In this document: positions 1-6,842 of the stretch, piece after piece
Position numbering within the stretch: the first letter of the stretch is position 1
Layout of the letters: the number at the start of each line of letters is the position of its first letter
Assembly: GCA_963661945.1 (NCBI GenBank)
Contig: CAVLDP010000037.1
Location: 1-8,573 of the forward strand
Source of the DNA: CAVLDP01 sp963661945
Lineage (GTDB): Bacteria > Bacillota > Clostridia > Lachnospirales > Lachnospiraceae
DNA length: 8,573 nt
Direction: 5' to 3'
The notes under the pieces: generated by a model
What the model was told of the DNA's origin: nothing
Databases searched by the model: none
What the model saw: only the letters and a program-made list of their open reading frames with translations
Program-made: the position numbers and the translations under genes

Positions 1-44
1 CGCCACCCAGCCAGAAAGCGCGCCAGAAGAACCCCCCGGCTCAC
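1..44 (-). CDS. Possible start of a further downstream gene (partial)
   Basis: A GTG codon at 44-42 overlaps the TGA stop of the preceding glycosyltransferase gene as GTGA, a 4-base overlap common between co-translated genes. It opens a frame that stays open to the window edge and reads MSRGVLLARFLAGW, a short basic then hydrophobic start that could be the N-terminus of a membrane protein. The only purine-rich match, AGGG, sits too close to the GTG to be a convincing ribosome binding site, and 14 codons are too few to show coding character. The call rests on the overlap geometry alone; the stretch could equally be untranslated sequence. Confidence 0.2.
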   Translation of the reverse strand, partial: MSRGVLLARFLAGW

Positions 45-1063
45 CGCCCTACGCTAGCCTGCTGAGAAAACCGCTGATCCATGGCAACCTGTTCCTCAGA
101 GCTCAAGCGATAGTATTTCACCGCAAGTCTTGCCGCATGGCAGCGAATGAAATTCCGGCGCAGAGCATAGAGATACCAGGATCTCTTCTCCGCCCCTGAA
201 TAATCTTGTCTACGAATATATCCCCACTGAAATCTCGTGTCCCCAATAGCCTGGCGAAAGAAGCGATAGACATTAGGGCAGAGATTCAAGCCATGGATGC
301 GATACTGAGCCTTGAAATCATCAAAATAGCGTTTGCCATAAGTCGATAGTTCGAAATTGTGACTGTGATAGATTCTGGCCTCCGGGATGTAGATTGTCTG
401 GTAGCCCGCCGCTGCGACATCTTCGGCCCATTTCTGGTCCTCCGCAAAATCCGTATCTTCATATGGGATTCTCTCCCAGATATCTCGCCTCAGGATAGAA
501 CAATTGTCCGAGAAGAAATGATTTGTGTCACAAGGATGTGCTCCAAAATCCCGAAACATCATCTCAAGCATCTGCTTGTCACAGGGATTGCAATCCGGAT
601 AAGGCAGATGCTGGCCGAAGCCGCCGGCAAGTGCCAGCGATTTCAATGCTTGCCGTGCCCCCGACACTTGCTCCTCGACTGGTGCCTGCAGCTTAGGTCT
701 CTCCGGTTCCTGCGCCGCACGCTCCATTCCATCCACCAGGTTCTGGAGCAGATTGTCATCTGCCGGAAGTGCATCCTGGGTCAAGAAGGAAATGTAGCGG
801 CCAGTCCCAAGAGATGCGCCCAGGTTTCTGGTCTTGCCATGGCCGAAGTCCTCCGGTCGGATCTCATGAAGCTTCAGAGTGCAATTGGCCGGAAGCTTCT
901 CTTCCATGCAACGCCGCACAAATTCTCTACTTCCATCCGTAGAGCCAGAATCCACAATGATAATCTCATAACATAGGTTGGTCTTCTGGTCGAGAAGTCG
1001 CTCAAGCACCTGTTCAAAAAGGGCTCCTCCGTTTTTTACCGGAATCACTACAGTTAGATCCAT
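41..1063 (-). CDS. GT2 glycosyltransferase, rhamnosyltransferase-like
   Basis: Predicted cytoplasmic or membrane-associated GT-A enzyme of 340 residues that would transfer a nucleotide-activated sugar, plausibly rhamnose, to a growing surface glycan. The N-terminal strand TVVIPVKNGG (4-13) is followed by VDSGSTDGS (37-45), the FGHGKTRNLGA signature (73-83) and TQDA at 95-98. The last two are typical of the bacterial rhamnosyltransferase branch of GT2, where TQDA takes the place of a DXD metal site. AEDQKWAEDV (207-216) matches the conserved acidic acceptor-side motif. An Ala/Glu/Gln-rich insert at about 117-148 is not usual in the family. The start at 1063 is preferred over upstream ATGs at 1123 and 1120 because AGGAG at 1078-1074 lies 10 bases before it and the longer versions overlap the upstream gene. 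The gene follows that neighbour's stop by 13 bases, so it is probably in one operon. Donor and acceptor are inferred. Confidence 0.88.
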   Translation of the reverse strand: MDLTVVIPVKNGGALFEQVLERLLDQKTNLCYEIIIVDSGSTDGSREFVRRCMEEKLPANCTLKLHEIRPEDFGHGKTRNLGASLGTGRYISFLTQDALPADDNLLQNLVDGMERAAQEPERPKLQAPVEEQVSGARQALKSLALAGGFGQHLPYPDCNPCDKQMLEMMFRDFGAHPCDTNHFFSDNCSILRRDIWERIPYEDTDFAEDQKWAEDVAAAGYQTIYIPEARIYHSHNFELSTYGKRYFDDFKAQYRIHGLNLCPNVYRFFRQAIGDTRFQWGYIRRQDYSGAEKRSWYLYALRRNFIRCHAARLAVKYYRLSSEEQVAMDQRFSQQASVGR

Positions 1064-1073
1064 ATTCTCTATG

Positions 1074-1078
1074 CTCCT
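1074..1078 (-). promoter_or_regulatory. Ribosome binding site fixing the GT2 start at 1063
   Basis: AGGAG on the minus strand, 10 bases before the ATG at 1063-1061. It overlaps the TAG stop (1079-1077) of the upstream glycosyltransferase gene, so ribosomes terminating there are well placed to restart. It selects the 340-residue form of the downstream protein. Confidence 0.75.
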
Positions 1079-2744
1079 AGAATAATTGATAAGTCTCAGC
1101 TTCGCTGAAGTCGTCCACATCAAGTCGAAGATGGGGATTATAATAAGGGTCCCCCTGAATCAAGTCGTGAATCCATCTCTTCTGGAAGAGCTGGCACTCC
1201 TGGTTGAAGCGGGCTAATTTCTCAGGGCTATCCTCATCAATTCCCCTCGACTTCGATTCGAAATGAGTAAGCTTGGCATATGGTGTGAAGACATTGCGGT
1301 AGCCCTTCTTGCGAAGCTTCAGGCAGAGGTCCGTATCATTGAAGGCAACAGACAGCTCCTCCGTAAAACCACCAACCTCATCAAAATATGCCCTGCGAAC
1401 CAGCATACATGCGCCTGTCACTGCCGACACATTCTGCGGTAGCATAAGTCGATTCATATAACCATTTTCCGTGCCTGGTCTACCCAGGAATGCATGTCCC
1501 GCAGCTCCGCGAATTCCAAGAGTAACACCCGCATGCTGAATCGTAGCATCCGGATAGAATAGCTTCGCGCCTACCGCTCCAATCTCAGGATTTAGGCCAA
1601 ATCGAAGCATCTGCTCGACAAAATCACCTGTCTGAACCATGGTGTCATTGTTGAGAAATAGCAGGAACTCGCCCCTGGCATAGGTCGCCCCCAGATTATT
1701 AATTCTGGAATAATTCCAAGGTGTATTCAAATGAATCACCTGAACATTCTCATCATCCAAGGTCTGATAATATTCTTCTGTCGCCGGATCTTTTGAATTA
1801 TTGTCCAGAAGAAGAATCTCCACGTTCTTGTAGCTCATCGACTCCCGGATAGATTTTAGACACCTGTCCAAATCATCGATATGATCACTGGTCGGGATAA
1901 GAATTGACACCAGAGGCTCCTCTGTAAGAGCAGTCCCAACAGTAATATCAGAAGAAAGCACATCAAGTGTCTTACCAGGTCTTGCCGCCGGCAGAGTCAT
2001 CTCCGTCTCACTTAGGACCACCGGAATATGGAAGATCCCCTTCTGGCCATAGGTCTGAGCGATAGCATCCAGAAGCTGATAAGCCCATTCATCCGAATAA
2101 TCACGGTAATCAAAGCCGAGTTCCTCCAAGCAATCTCTTCGGACAATGAAATTCCGTCCGATATAATTCTCCTCCGCCAGATATTCCGGTGCGAAATCTG
2201 GCTTGTAGTAAGTCTCTGCCTGAGGTCGTCCGCCGCGTCCGCCCTTCGCATTACCGGTCTTCACATTACCGGTCTTCGCATTCCCGGCATTCACGCGTCC
2301 GCCCTTCATCTTGCTGGTCTCATCCCCATAAAGAAGAGCCGGTCTCTCNNNNNNNNNNNNNNNNNNNNNNNNNNNNNNNNNNNNNNNNNNNNNNNNNNNN
2401 NNNNNNNNNNNNNNNNNNNNNNNNNNNNNNNNNNNNNNNNNNNNNNNNNNNNNNNNNNNNNNNNNNNNNNNNNNNNNNNNNNNNNNNNNNNNNNNNNNNN
2501 NNNNNNNNNNNNNNNNNNNNNNNNNNNNNNNNNNNNNNNNNNNNNNNNNNNNNNNNNNNNNNNNNNNNNNNNNNNNNNNNNNNNNNNNNNNNNNNNNNNN
2601 NNNNNNNNNNNNNNNNNNNNNNNNNNNNNNNNNNNNNNNNNNNNNNNNNNNNNNNNNNNNNNNNNNNNNNNNNNNNNNNNNNNNNNNNNNNNNNNNNNNN
2701 NNNNNNNNNNNNNNNNNNNNNNNNNNNNNNNNNNNNNCTGCCAT
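1077..2744 (-). CDS. Two-domain GT2 glycosyltransferase, interrupted by an assembly gap
   Basis: Large glycosyltransferase with two consecutive GT2-type segments; about 130 codons near the N-terminus are unknown bases. Numbering from the ATG at 2744, the visible part begins at residue 133. The first segment keeps a LYGDET motif (137-143), in the place of the usual IYSDED, then KPDFAPEYL (181-189) and NFIVRRD (198-204), as in tandem-GT2 proteins of Clostridia. The second segment looks complete: PLVSILIPTSD (277-287), LDNNSKD (313-319), FLNNDT (363-368, the metal-site region), QHAG (403-406) and FNDTDLCLKLRKKGY (468-482). A repeat-encoded linker lies at 146-173. The start is uncertain: ATG 2744 is in frame if the gap is exactly 389 bases, while ATG 2755 has AAGGG 5 bases upstream but needs a different gap length. 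It follows rfbC by 3 bases or overlaps it. Acceptor and sugar are unknown; rhamnose is plausible from context. Confidence 0.85.
   Translation of the reverse strand: MAXXXXXXXXXXXXXXXXXXXXXXXXXXXXXXXXXXXXXXXXXXXXXXXXXXXXXXXXXXXXXXXXXXXXXXXXXXXXXXXXXXXXXXXXXXXXXXXXXXXXXXXXXXXXXXXXXXXXXXXXXXXXXXXXXXERPALLYGDETSKMKGGRVNAGNAKTGNVKTGNAKGGRGGRPQAETYYKPDFAPEYLAEENYIGRNFIVRRDCLEELGFDYRDYSDEWAYQLLDAIAQTYGQKGIFHIPVVLSETEMTLPAARPGKTLDVLSSDITVGTALTEEPLVSILIPTSDHIDDLDRCLKSIRESMSYKNVEILLLDNNSKDPATEEYYQTLDDENVQVIHLNTPWNYSRINNLGATYARGEFLLFLNNDTMVQTGDFVEQMLRFGLNPEIGAVGAKLFYPDATIQHAGVTLGIRGAAGHAFLGRPGTENGYMNRLMLPQNVSAVTGACMLVRRAYFDEVGGFTEELSVAFNDTDLCLKLRKKGYRNVFTPYAKLTHFESKSRGIDEDSPEKLARFNQECQLFQKRWIHDLIQGDPYYNPHLRLDVDDFSEAETYQLF
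2234..2307 (-). repeat. In-frame 15-base repeat array in a glycosyltransferase linker
   Basis: On the plus strand two near-identical 15-base units, cattaccggtcttca (2249-2263) and cattaccggtcttcg (2264-2278), are followed by a degenerate unit cattcccggcattca (2279-2293). They are bracketed by an identical 14-mer, cgcgtccgcccttc, at 2234-2247 and 2294-2307, exactly 60 bases apart, so the whole block keeps a 15-base phase. In the gene it encodes NAKTG / NVKTG-like pentapeptides between two GGR motifs, in the variable loop after the GDE motif of the first GT2 segment. Unit gain or loss would keep the reading frame. Confidence 0.85.
2349..2737. other. Run of 389 N (assembly gap)
   Basis: Every base here is unknown. 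The frame is kept between the flanking coding sequence and an ATG at 2744 if the stated length is true, and about 130 residues is close to the length expected for the missing first half of a GT2 domain, so the length may be a real estimate. Open frames that cross this run are not evidence for genes. Confidence 0.97.
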
Positions 2745-2747
2745 ACT

Positions 2748-3332
2748 CTACACATTCATGCCCTTGCTCTCGCAGTATTCCTTGAAGCTGGCATTGATGC
2801 GATCCTTGTCAGAGAGGATTAAGTCCTCAGCGCTCATGCCTTCTGGCATAGGCCACTCGACACCGATATCTGGATCATTCCACATAAGGCCGCCCTCATC
2901 ATTTGGATGATAGAAGTCTGTGACCTTGTAGCAGAATTCTGCATAATCAGATAACACAATAAAGCCATGTGCGAAGCCCTTTGGCACGAAGAACTGCTTC
3001 TTGTTCTCGGCAGAGAGCGTTACGCCGAACCATTTGCCAAAGGTTGCAGAGTCCTTGCGGAGGTCAACAGCTACGTCGAAAACTTCTCCATTTACCACGC
3101 GAACCAGCTTGTCCTGTGGATAATTCAATTGGAAATGAAGCCCGCGAAGAACGCCCTTCTTAGAAGCGGACTGATTGTCCTGGACGAACTGGCAATCGAT
3201 GCCTGCTGCCGCAAAATCATTGTAGTTATAGGTCTCCATAAAGTAGCCTCTGTCGTCGCCGAAGACGCTAGGCGTAACAACCTTCAATCCTTCAATTCCG
3301 TTACAATTATCCTGTACTTCAATCTTTCCCAT
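2748..3332 (-). CDS. rfbC: dTDP-4-dehydrorhamnose 3,5-epimerase
   Basis: Cytoplasmic cupin-fold enzyme (RfbC/RmlC) that epimerises C3 and C5 of dTDP-4-dehydro-6-deoxyglucose, the third step of dTDP-L-rhamnose synthesis. Its 194 residues match the family length. FGDDRGYFMETY (24-35) is the entry motif, GVLRGLHFQ (60-68) carries the catalytic His66, QDKLVRV (73-79) the conserved Lys75, FVPKGFAHGF (115-124) a cupin motif with His122, and CYKVTDFY (134-141) the catalytic Tyr135; GGLMWNDPDIGVEWP follows at 147-161. The ATG at 3332 is preceded only by a weak TTGGA, 6 bases away. It lies 63 bases after rfbA, the usual partner, and its stop nearly abuts the next glycosyltransferase gene. I see no truncation or missing catalytic residue. 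Confidence 0.97.
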   Translation of the reverse strand: MGKIEVQDNCNGIEGLKVVTPSVFGDDRGYFMETYNYNDFAAAGIDCQFVQDNQSASKKGVLRGLHFQLNYPQDKLVRVVNGEVFDVAVDLRKDSATFGKWFGVTLSAENKKQFFVPKGFAHGFIVLSDYAEFCYKVTDFYHPNDEGGLMWNDPDIGVEWPMPEGMSAEDLILSDKDRINASFKEYCESKGMNV

Positions 3333-3395
3333 CGTAATTCCAACTTTCTATCTAAATTCTAATCTATCAGGCAGGAGTTCCATCCCCGGAATATC

Positions 3396-4274
3396 CTACA
3401 AGCCTTCTGCCACCTCAAGTAGGTACTTGCCATATTCTGTCTTAAGAAGAGGCTGTGCCAGCTTGATCAACTGGTCGCGGTCGATAAAGCCTCGCTTGTA
3501 AGCGATCTCCTCGATGCAGGAAATGTATAATCCCTGACGCTTCTGGAAGGTCTCTACGAAGTTCGCTGCAGAAAGGAGCATGTCATGATTACCGGTATCA
3601 AGCCAAGCAAAGCCACGGCCCAGGGTCTCCACGTGGAGATCACCACGCTCAAGATAAGTATTATTGACCGCTGTAATCTCAAGCTCGCCTCTGGCGGATG
3701 GCTTGATGGTCTTCGCAATCTCAACGACATCATTGTCATAGAAATAAAGTCCCGGAACCGCATAGTTCGACTTAGGCTCAGCTGGCTTCTCCTCGATTGA
3801 GATTGCCGTACCAGCCTCGTCAAATTCTACGACACCATATTCTCTAGGGTCACGCACATAGTAACCGAAAATGGTAGCTCCCGCTGTAGACTCTGTTCTT
3901 GCTGCAGTCTCTCTAAGTACCTTGGAGAAGGACTGTCCATAGAAGATATTGTCGCCGAGCACAAGGGCCACTGCGTCATTGCCAATGAAATCCGCACCGA
4001 TGATAAATGCCTCTGCAAGTCCATTTGGTGCTTCCTGAACTGCATAACGAATATCCATGCCAAGCTGTGAGCCATCTCCAAGCAGCTCCTCAAATACTGG
4101 CAGATCTCTAGGTGTCGAGATAATCAGCACCTCACGAATGCCAGACAGCATCAGAGTGGATAATGGATAATAAATCATCGGCTTGTCATAAACCGGCATA
4201 ATCTGCTTACTAATGGCCTTGGTTAATGGGTAAAGTCTGGTACCCGAACCTCCGGCTAAGATAATTCCCTTCAT
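3396..4274 (-). CDS. rfbA: Glucose-1-phosphate thymidylyltransferase
   Basis: RfbA/RmlA joins glucose 1-phosphate to dTTP, giving dTDP-glucose and pyrophosphate, the entry and feedback-controlled step of dTDP-L-rhamnose synthesis in the cytoplasm. The 292 residues are standard. Seen are the nucleotide loop LAGGSGTRLYPLT (6-18), the KQIMPVYDKPMIYYPLS stretch (23-39), QEAPNGLAEAF (80-90), LGDN with the metal-binding Asp108 (106-109), EEKP (161-164), GELEIT (196-201) and WLDTG with Asp226 (224-228). The position after GELEIT, where the family usually has D or S, is Ala. The start is supported by GGAGG 10 bases upstream. It follows the DUF2142 gene by 54 bases that contain its own promoter, and precedes rfbC. 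RfbB and RfbD, needed for the second and fourth steps, are not in this window. Confidence 0.98.
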   Translation of the reverse strand: MKGIILAGGSGTRLYPLTKAISKQIMPVYDKPMIYYPLSTLMLSGIREVLIISTPRDLPVFEELLGDGSQLGMDIRYAVQEAPNGLAEAFIIGADFIGNDAVALVLGDNIFYGQSFSKVLRETAARTESTAGATIFGYYVRDPREYGVVEFDEAGTAISIEEKPAEPKSNYAVPGLYFYDNDVVEIAKTIKPSARGELEITAVNNTYLERGDLHVETLGRGFAWLDTGNHDMLLSAANFVETFQKRQGLYISCIEEIAYKRGFIDRDQLIKLAQPLLKTEYGKYLLEVAEGL

Positions 4275-4284
4275 ATCAAGTAAA

Positions 4285-4289
4285 CCTCC
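4285..4289 (-). promoter_or_regulatory. Ribosome binding site of rfbA
   Basis: GGAGG on the minus strand, 10 bases before the ATG at 4274. It is a near-complete anti-16S match and one of the strongest sites in the window, in keeping with independent high translation of rfbA. Confidence 0.85.
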
Positions 4290-4313
4290 ATAATTTACAT
4301 TTTCAATTCGTCT

Positions 4314-4342
4314 ATTATAGCATCATTTCTAGAAGAGTCCAA
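4314..4342 (-). promoter_or_regulatory. Predicted vegetative promoter of rfbA-rfbC-GT genes
   Basis: On the minus strand TTGGAC (4342-4337) is followed after exactly 17 bases by a perfect TATAAT (4319-4314). The -35 box keeps the TTG core and departs from consensus in its second half. Transcription would begin near 4307, giving a leader of roughly 33 bases with the GGAGG site. The TAG stop of the DUF2142 gene (4331-4329) lies inside the spacer, so the -35 box is within that coding region. It would let rfbA and downstream genes be expressed separately from glf. Confidence 0.62.
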
Positions 4343-5651
4343 TGACGGAATAGGACATAATCGTGGTGAGAGCAATCGATGCCACCGCGAAGAGAGAATT
4401 CTCGTGTTCCTCCATCCAGTGACTCTTCCAGGCTGGCTTCCGCCAATATCCCAGCGCGCCAGATAATACAAAGAGGGAAGGCAGGAAATATCGTCCCTGA
4501 ATCCCCAGAATCAGTGTGGAATCATACGGTGTCCAGTAGAATAGCATCGCAAAGACGGCAATCAAATCCGGCACCAGGCAGAATAGCACAATGAAGATTC
4601 TACGCGGAATGCGAATATCCCTATGTTCCTTCTCACGTCGAATGAGCGACATAAGAAATAGTATCAAATATAGGTAGACACCCGGTTTCCATGGAAAGAC
4701 GTCGAGCGCCCCAAGCTGACCTCCGAACATCTGGTAGACATAGCTCTTGCCCTCAGAGATGACAGTCTGCCACAGCATAGCCAGGGTTCCACGCCAATTC
4801 CACAGGCGATAAATCGGCGGAGCCGCATAGGTCTTGAACTCCGTGATGTATGGAATATACATAAGGAAGTTCCAAATCCGATACAGACCAGCCTCCGAAT
4901 GTAGATAGATCCAAAGACCAACTAAAACGACCGCAAGGACTCCGAAGATGATCCATTTGCGAAAGCCTCGAAACCAGCTAAACTTAATGCTGAGCACCAG
5001 CGGAAGAAGAATCATAATCGCATAAGCCCCATTCTTCACATGTAGAAGAATGCAGGCCATCAGAAGATAGATCACCACCTCGCTTGGCAGCACTCGATTT
5101 GAAATGAATGTCTTGCCAGTAAGTGTCATGCTCTTATGCGGATGTGCAATCGGAGCGTATACCCACTTGATGGAAAGAGACATCACCACCATAACCGAAG
5201 ACAGAATCGCACAATCATAGGAAAGAGACGCCGCCTGCTGCAAGGTAATTGGCAACATACAAATCACATACATGGTTCGTTTGCCAAAGGGGAGCTTCTT
5301 CATCGCATAAGAGGTCAATGCCACATAGAAGATTACGTTGAAGAAGGTACCCACATAGAGACCATTCCAGCCAGTAAGCCTGGCCAGATTCAGTCCAAGA
5401 GCCGGCATAGTGTATGCAATAGCATCTATCGTCCAGTGATTCGCTGTCTCGATCATCCGTCCAAAATGAATTGCCTCGTCCGGTGCCTTAAGGGCTGGCA
5501 CAACATACATATAAAGCATGGCGAAAATCAGGACCGTGACCGGATAGACCCTGTCAATATTCCATTTTCTATACTCTGTCCCATAAAGCGTCAGAGCAAT
5601 AGTAACGGCGCCGGCAAGTAACACCAGCGCCTTAAGTAATGTGAATTCCAA
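4329..5651 (-). CDS. DUF2142-family polytopic membrane protein
   Basis: Integral membrane protein of 440 residues with roughly nine to eleven hydrophobic segments (for example 5-24, 36-55, 96-115, 127-165, 192-222, 233-250, 324-337, 352-373, 386-402, 419-438). The marks of DUF2142 are VPALKAPDEAIHF (51-63, the family's PPDE..HF motif just after a membrane segment), SLSYDC (142-147), FGGQLGALD (309-317) and GIQGRYFLPSL (383-393). The family is found in surface-glycan clusters and resembles GT-C enzymes in layout, with an acidic motif in the first outer loop, but its reaction is not established; a role in lipid-linked sugar transfer is inference. The start is TTG, with AGGGA 6 bases upstream and an in-frame stop just before it; the first later ATG (codon 45) would remove the first membrane segment. 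It follows glf by 9 bases. Confidence 0.87.
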   Translation of the reverse strand: MEFTLLKALVLLAGAVTIALTLYGTEYRKWNIDRVYPVTVLIFAMLYMYVVPALKAPDEAIHFGRMIETANHWTIDAIAYTMPALGLNLARLTGWNGLYVGTFFNVIFYVALTSYAMKKLPFGKRTMYVICMLPITLQQAASLSYDCAILSSVMVVMSLSIKWVYAPIAHPHKSMTLTGKTFISNRVLPSEVVIYLLMACILLHVKNGAYAIMILLPLVLSIKFSWFRGFRKWIIFGVLAVVLVGLWIYLHSEAGLYRIWNFLMYIPYITEFKTYAAPPIYRLWNWRGTLAMLWQTVISEGKSYVYQMFGGQLGALDVFPWKPGVYLYLILFLMSLIRREKEHRDIRIPRRIFIVLFCLVPDLIAVFAMLFYWTPYDSTLILGIQGRYFLPSLFVLSGALGYWRKPAWKSHWMEEHENSLFAVASIALTTIMSYSVIGLF

Positions 5652-5657
5652 CTTAAA

Positions 5658-5662
5658 TCCCT
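5658..5662 (-). promoter_or_regulatory. Ribosome binding site supporting a TTG start
   Basis: AGGGA on the minus strand, 6 bases before TTG at 5651-5649. It overlaps the TAG stop of glf (5663-5661). The same TAG is in frame with the TTG, so no longer start is possible, and this site makes TTG the best choice. Confidence 0.65.
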
Positions 5663-6809
5663 ATTCTGAAAACTCCTTTGCAACGCACTGAAGTGCCGCT
5701 GCAAGGTCCTTGTCCATATCATAATACTTGTACTGTCCCAATCGTCCGCCGAAGATTACGCGATCCTCTGCAGCCGCAAGAGAAGCATACTTCTCATAGA
5801 GAGCATTGTTCTTATCGTTATTCACTGGATAATATGGCTCAACACCCGGCTTCCACTCGGAAGAATATTCCCTAGAAATGATAGTCGTCGGCTGCTTGCC
5901 AAACTCGAAATGCTTGTGCTCGATAATACGAGTATATGGCACCTCGCGCTCCGTATAGTTCACAACAGCATTGCCCTGGAAATTCTCCTCGTCAAGCTCT
6001 TCTGTCTCGAAGCGAACAGAACGATACTCCAGTGGTCCAAACTTGGAATCATAATATTCATCAATCTGACCAGTGAAGAGAATCTTGTCATAGGACACTT
6101 CTGTGCCATCACTAAGAGTGGTGGTAGTTACCTTGCCATCTTCACTCGCGCGATCTCTCATCGCAAAGAAATCCTCATTCACGCGGACATCCACGCCATC
6201 TAGCATCTTCTCAATAATCTGAGTATATCCGCCCATCGGAATACCCTGGAAACGGTCATTGAAATAGTTATTGTCATAAGTAAAGCGAAGTGGCAGACGC
6301 TTAATGATAAATGCTGGAAGATCCGTGCAAGAACGTCCCCACTGCTTCTCTGTGTAGCCCTTGACCAGCTTCTCGTAGACATCTCGTCCAGCGAGCGAAA
6401 GCGCCTGCTCCTCCAAGTTCTTCGGCTCTGTGATGTGCAGCTCCTCAATCTGAGATGCGATAATCTCCTTTGCTTCCTTCGGTGTGCGGATATTCCACAT
6501 CTTACTGAAGGTGTTCATGTTAAATGGCAGATTATAGAGCTCGTCCTTATATACAGCCACTGGACTATTGATGTAATTATTGAACTCTGCGAACTGGTTG
6601 ATGTAGTTCCAGATTTCCTTGTCTGAGGTATGGAAAATGTGAGCACCATAGACATGCACATTAATGCCAGACTGCTCCTTGGTGTAGATATTGCCCGCAA
6701 TATGATCTCTCTTATCAATCACGAGACAAGTCTTTCCCCTCTTCTTTGCTTCGTAAGCGAAGGTAGCTCCAAAAAGGCCCGCACCTACTACTAGATAATC
6801 GTACTTCAT
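5661..6809 (-). CDS. glf: UDP-galactopyranose mutase
   Basis: Cytoplasmic FAD enzyme that interconverts UDP-galactopyranose and UDP-galactofuranose, the donor for galactofuranose in surface glycans. Its 382 residues fit the bacterial family. Seen are the dinucleotide motif VVGAGLFGA (7-15) with the acidic end of the strand at IDKRDHIAGN (31-40), YGAHIFHT (54-61), GYTEKQWG (151-158), RLPLRF (171-176), FNDRFQGIPMGGYT (183-196) with the conserved mobile-loop region nearby, and the C-terminal FAD motif GGRLGQYKYYDMD (354-366). The ATG at 6809 is chosen over a TTG at 6833 because AAGGAG lies 10 bases before it and falls within the longer form. A promoter is predicted upstream. The DUF2142 gene follows by 9 bases. 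No dedicated galactofuranosyltransferase is recognisable in the window. Confidence 0.98.
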   Translation of the reverse strand: MKYDYLVVGAGLFGATFAYEAKKRGKTCLVIDKRDHIAGNIYTKEQSGINVHVYGAHIFHTSDKEIWNYINQFAEFNNYINSPVAVYKDELYNLPFNMNTFSKMWNIRTPKEAKEIIASQIEELHITEPKNLEEQALSLAGRDVYEKLVKGYTEKQWGRSCTDLPAFIIKRLPLRFTYDNNYFNDRFQGIPMGGYTQIIEKMLDGVDVRVNEDFFAMRDRASEDGKVTTTTLSDGTEVSYDKILFTGQIDEYYDSKFGPLEYRSVRFETEELDEENFQGNAVVNYTEREVPYTRIIEHKHFEFGKQPTTIISREYSSEWKPGVEPYYPVNNDKNNALYEKYASLAAAEDRVIFGGRLGQYKYYDMDKDLAAALQCVAKEFSE

Positions 6810-6819
6810 TTTATATAAT

Positions 6820-6825
6820 CTCCTT
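6820..6825 (-). promoter_or_regulatory. Ribosome binding site fixing the glf start
   Basis: AAGGAG on the minus strand, 10 bases before ATG 6809. It would be inside the coding region if the TTG at 6833 were used, so it argues for the 382-residue protein, which begins MKYDYLVVGAG as family members do. Confidence 0.85.
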
Positions 6826-6842
6826 ATATCCAAATTAAATCT

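Noticed and set aside
359..976. 205-codon open frame on the plus strand
   Set aside because: It lies wholly opposite the rhamnosyltransferase-like gene, has no recognisable motifs, and is explained by codon bias of the real gene.
1064..1123. Longer start of the rhamnosyltransferase-like gene at 1123 or 1120
   Set aside because: It overlaps the upstream gene, and AGGAG is correctly spaced for ATG 1063, where the conserved strand begins.
2234..2307. CRISPR-like array
   Set aside because: The units are 15 bases, directly contiguous and in frame within a gene; there are no spacers.
2028..2822. Plus-strand and other open frames that cross the N run
   Set aside because: Their length comes from unknown bases, and the flanking parts lie opposite or out of frame with the GT2 and rfbC genes.
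3333..3395. Possible promoter in the rfbA-rfbC gap (TAGAAT near 3356)
   Set aside because: There is no -35-like hexamer at 16-18 bases; the gap is short and the genes are probably co-transcribed.
5136..5621. 161-codon plus-strand open frame, His-rich near its start
   Set aside because: It is antisense to the DUF2142 gene, whose membrane segments and motifs are clear. No ribosome binding site or family motif supports it.
6810..6833. Longer glf start at TTG 6833
   Set aside because: It would place the AAGGAG site inside the gene and add residues not typical of Glf N-termini.
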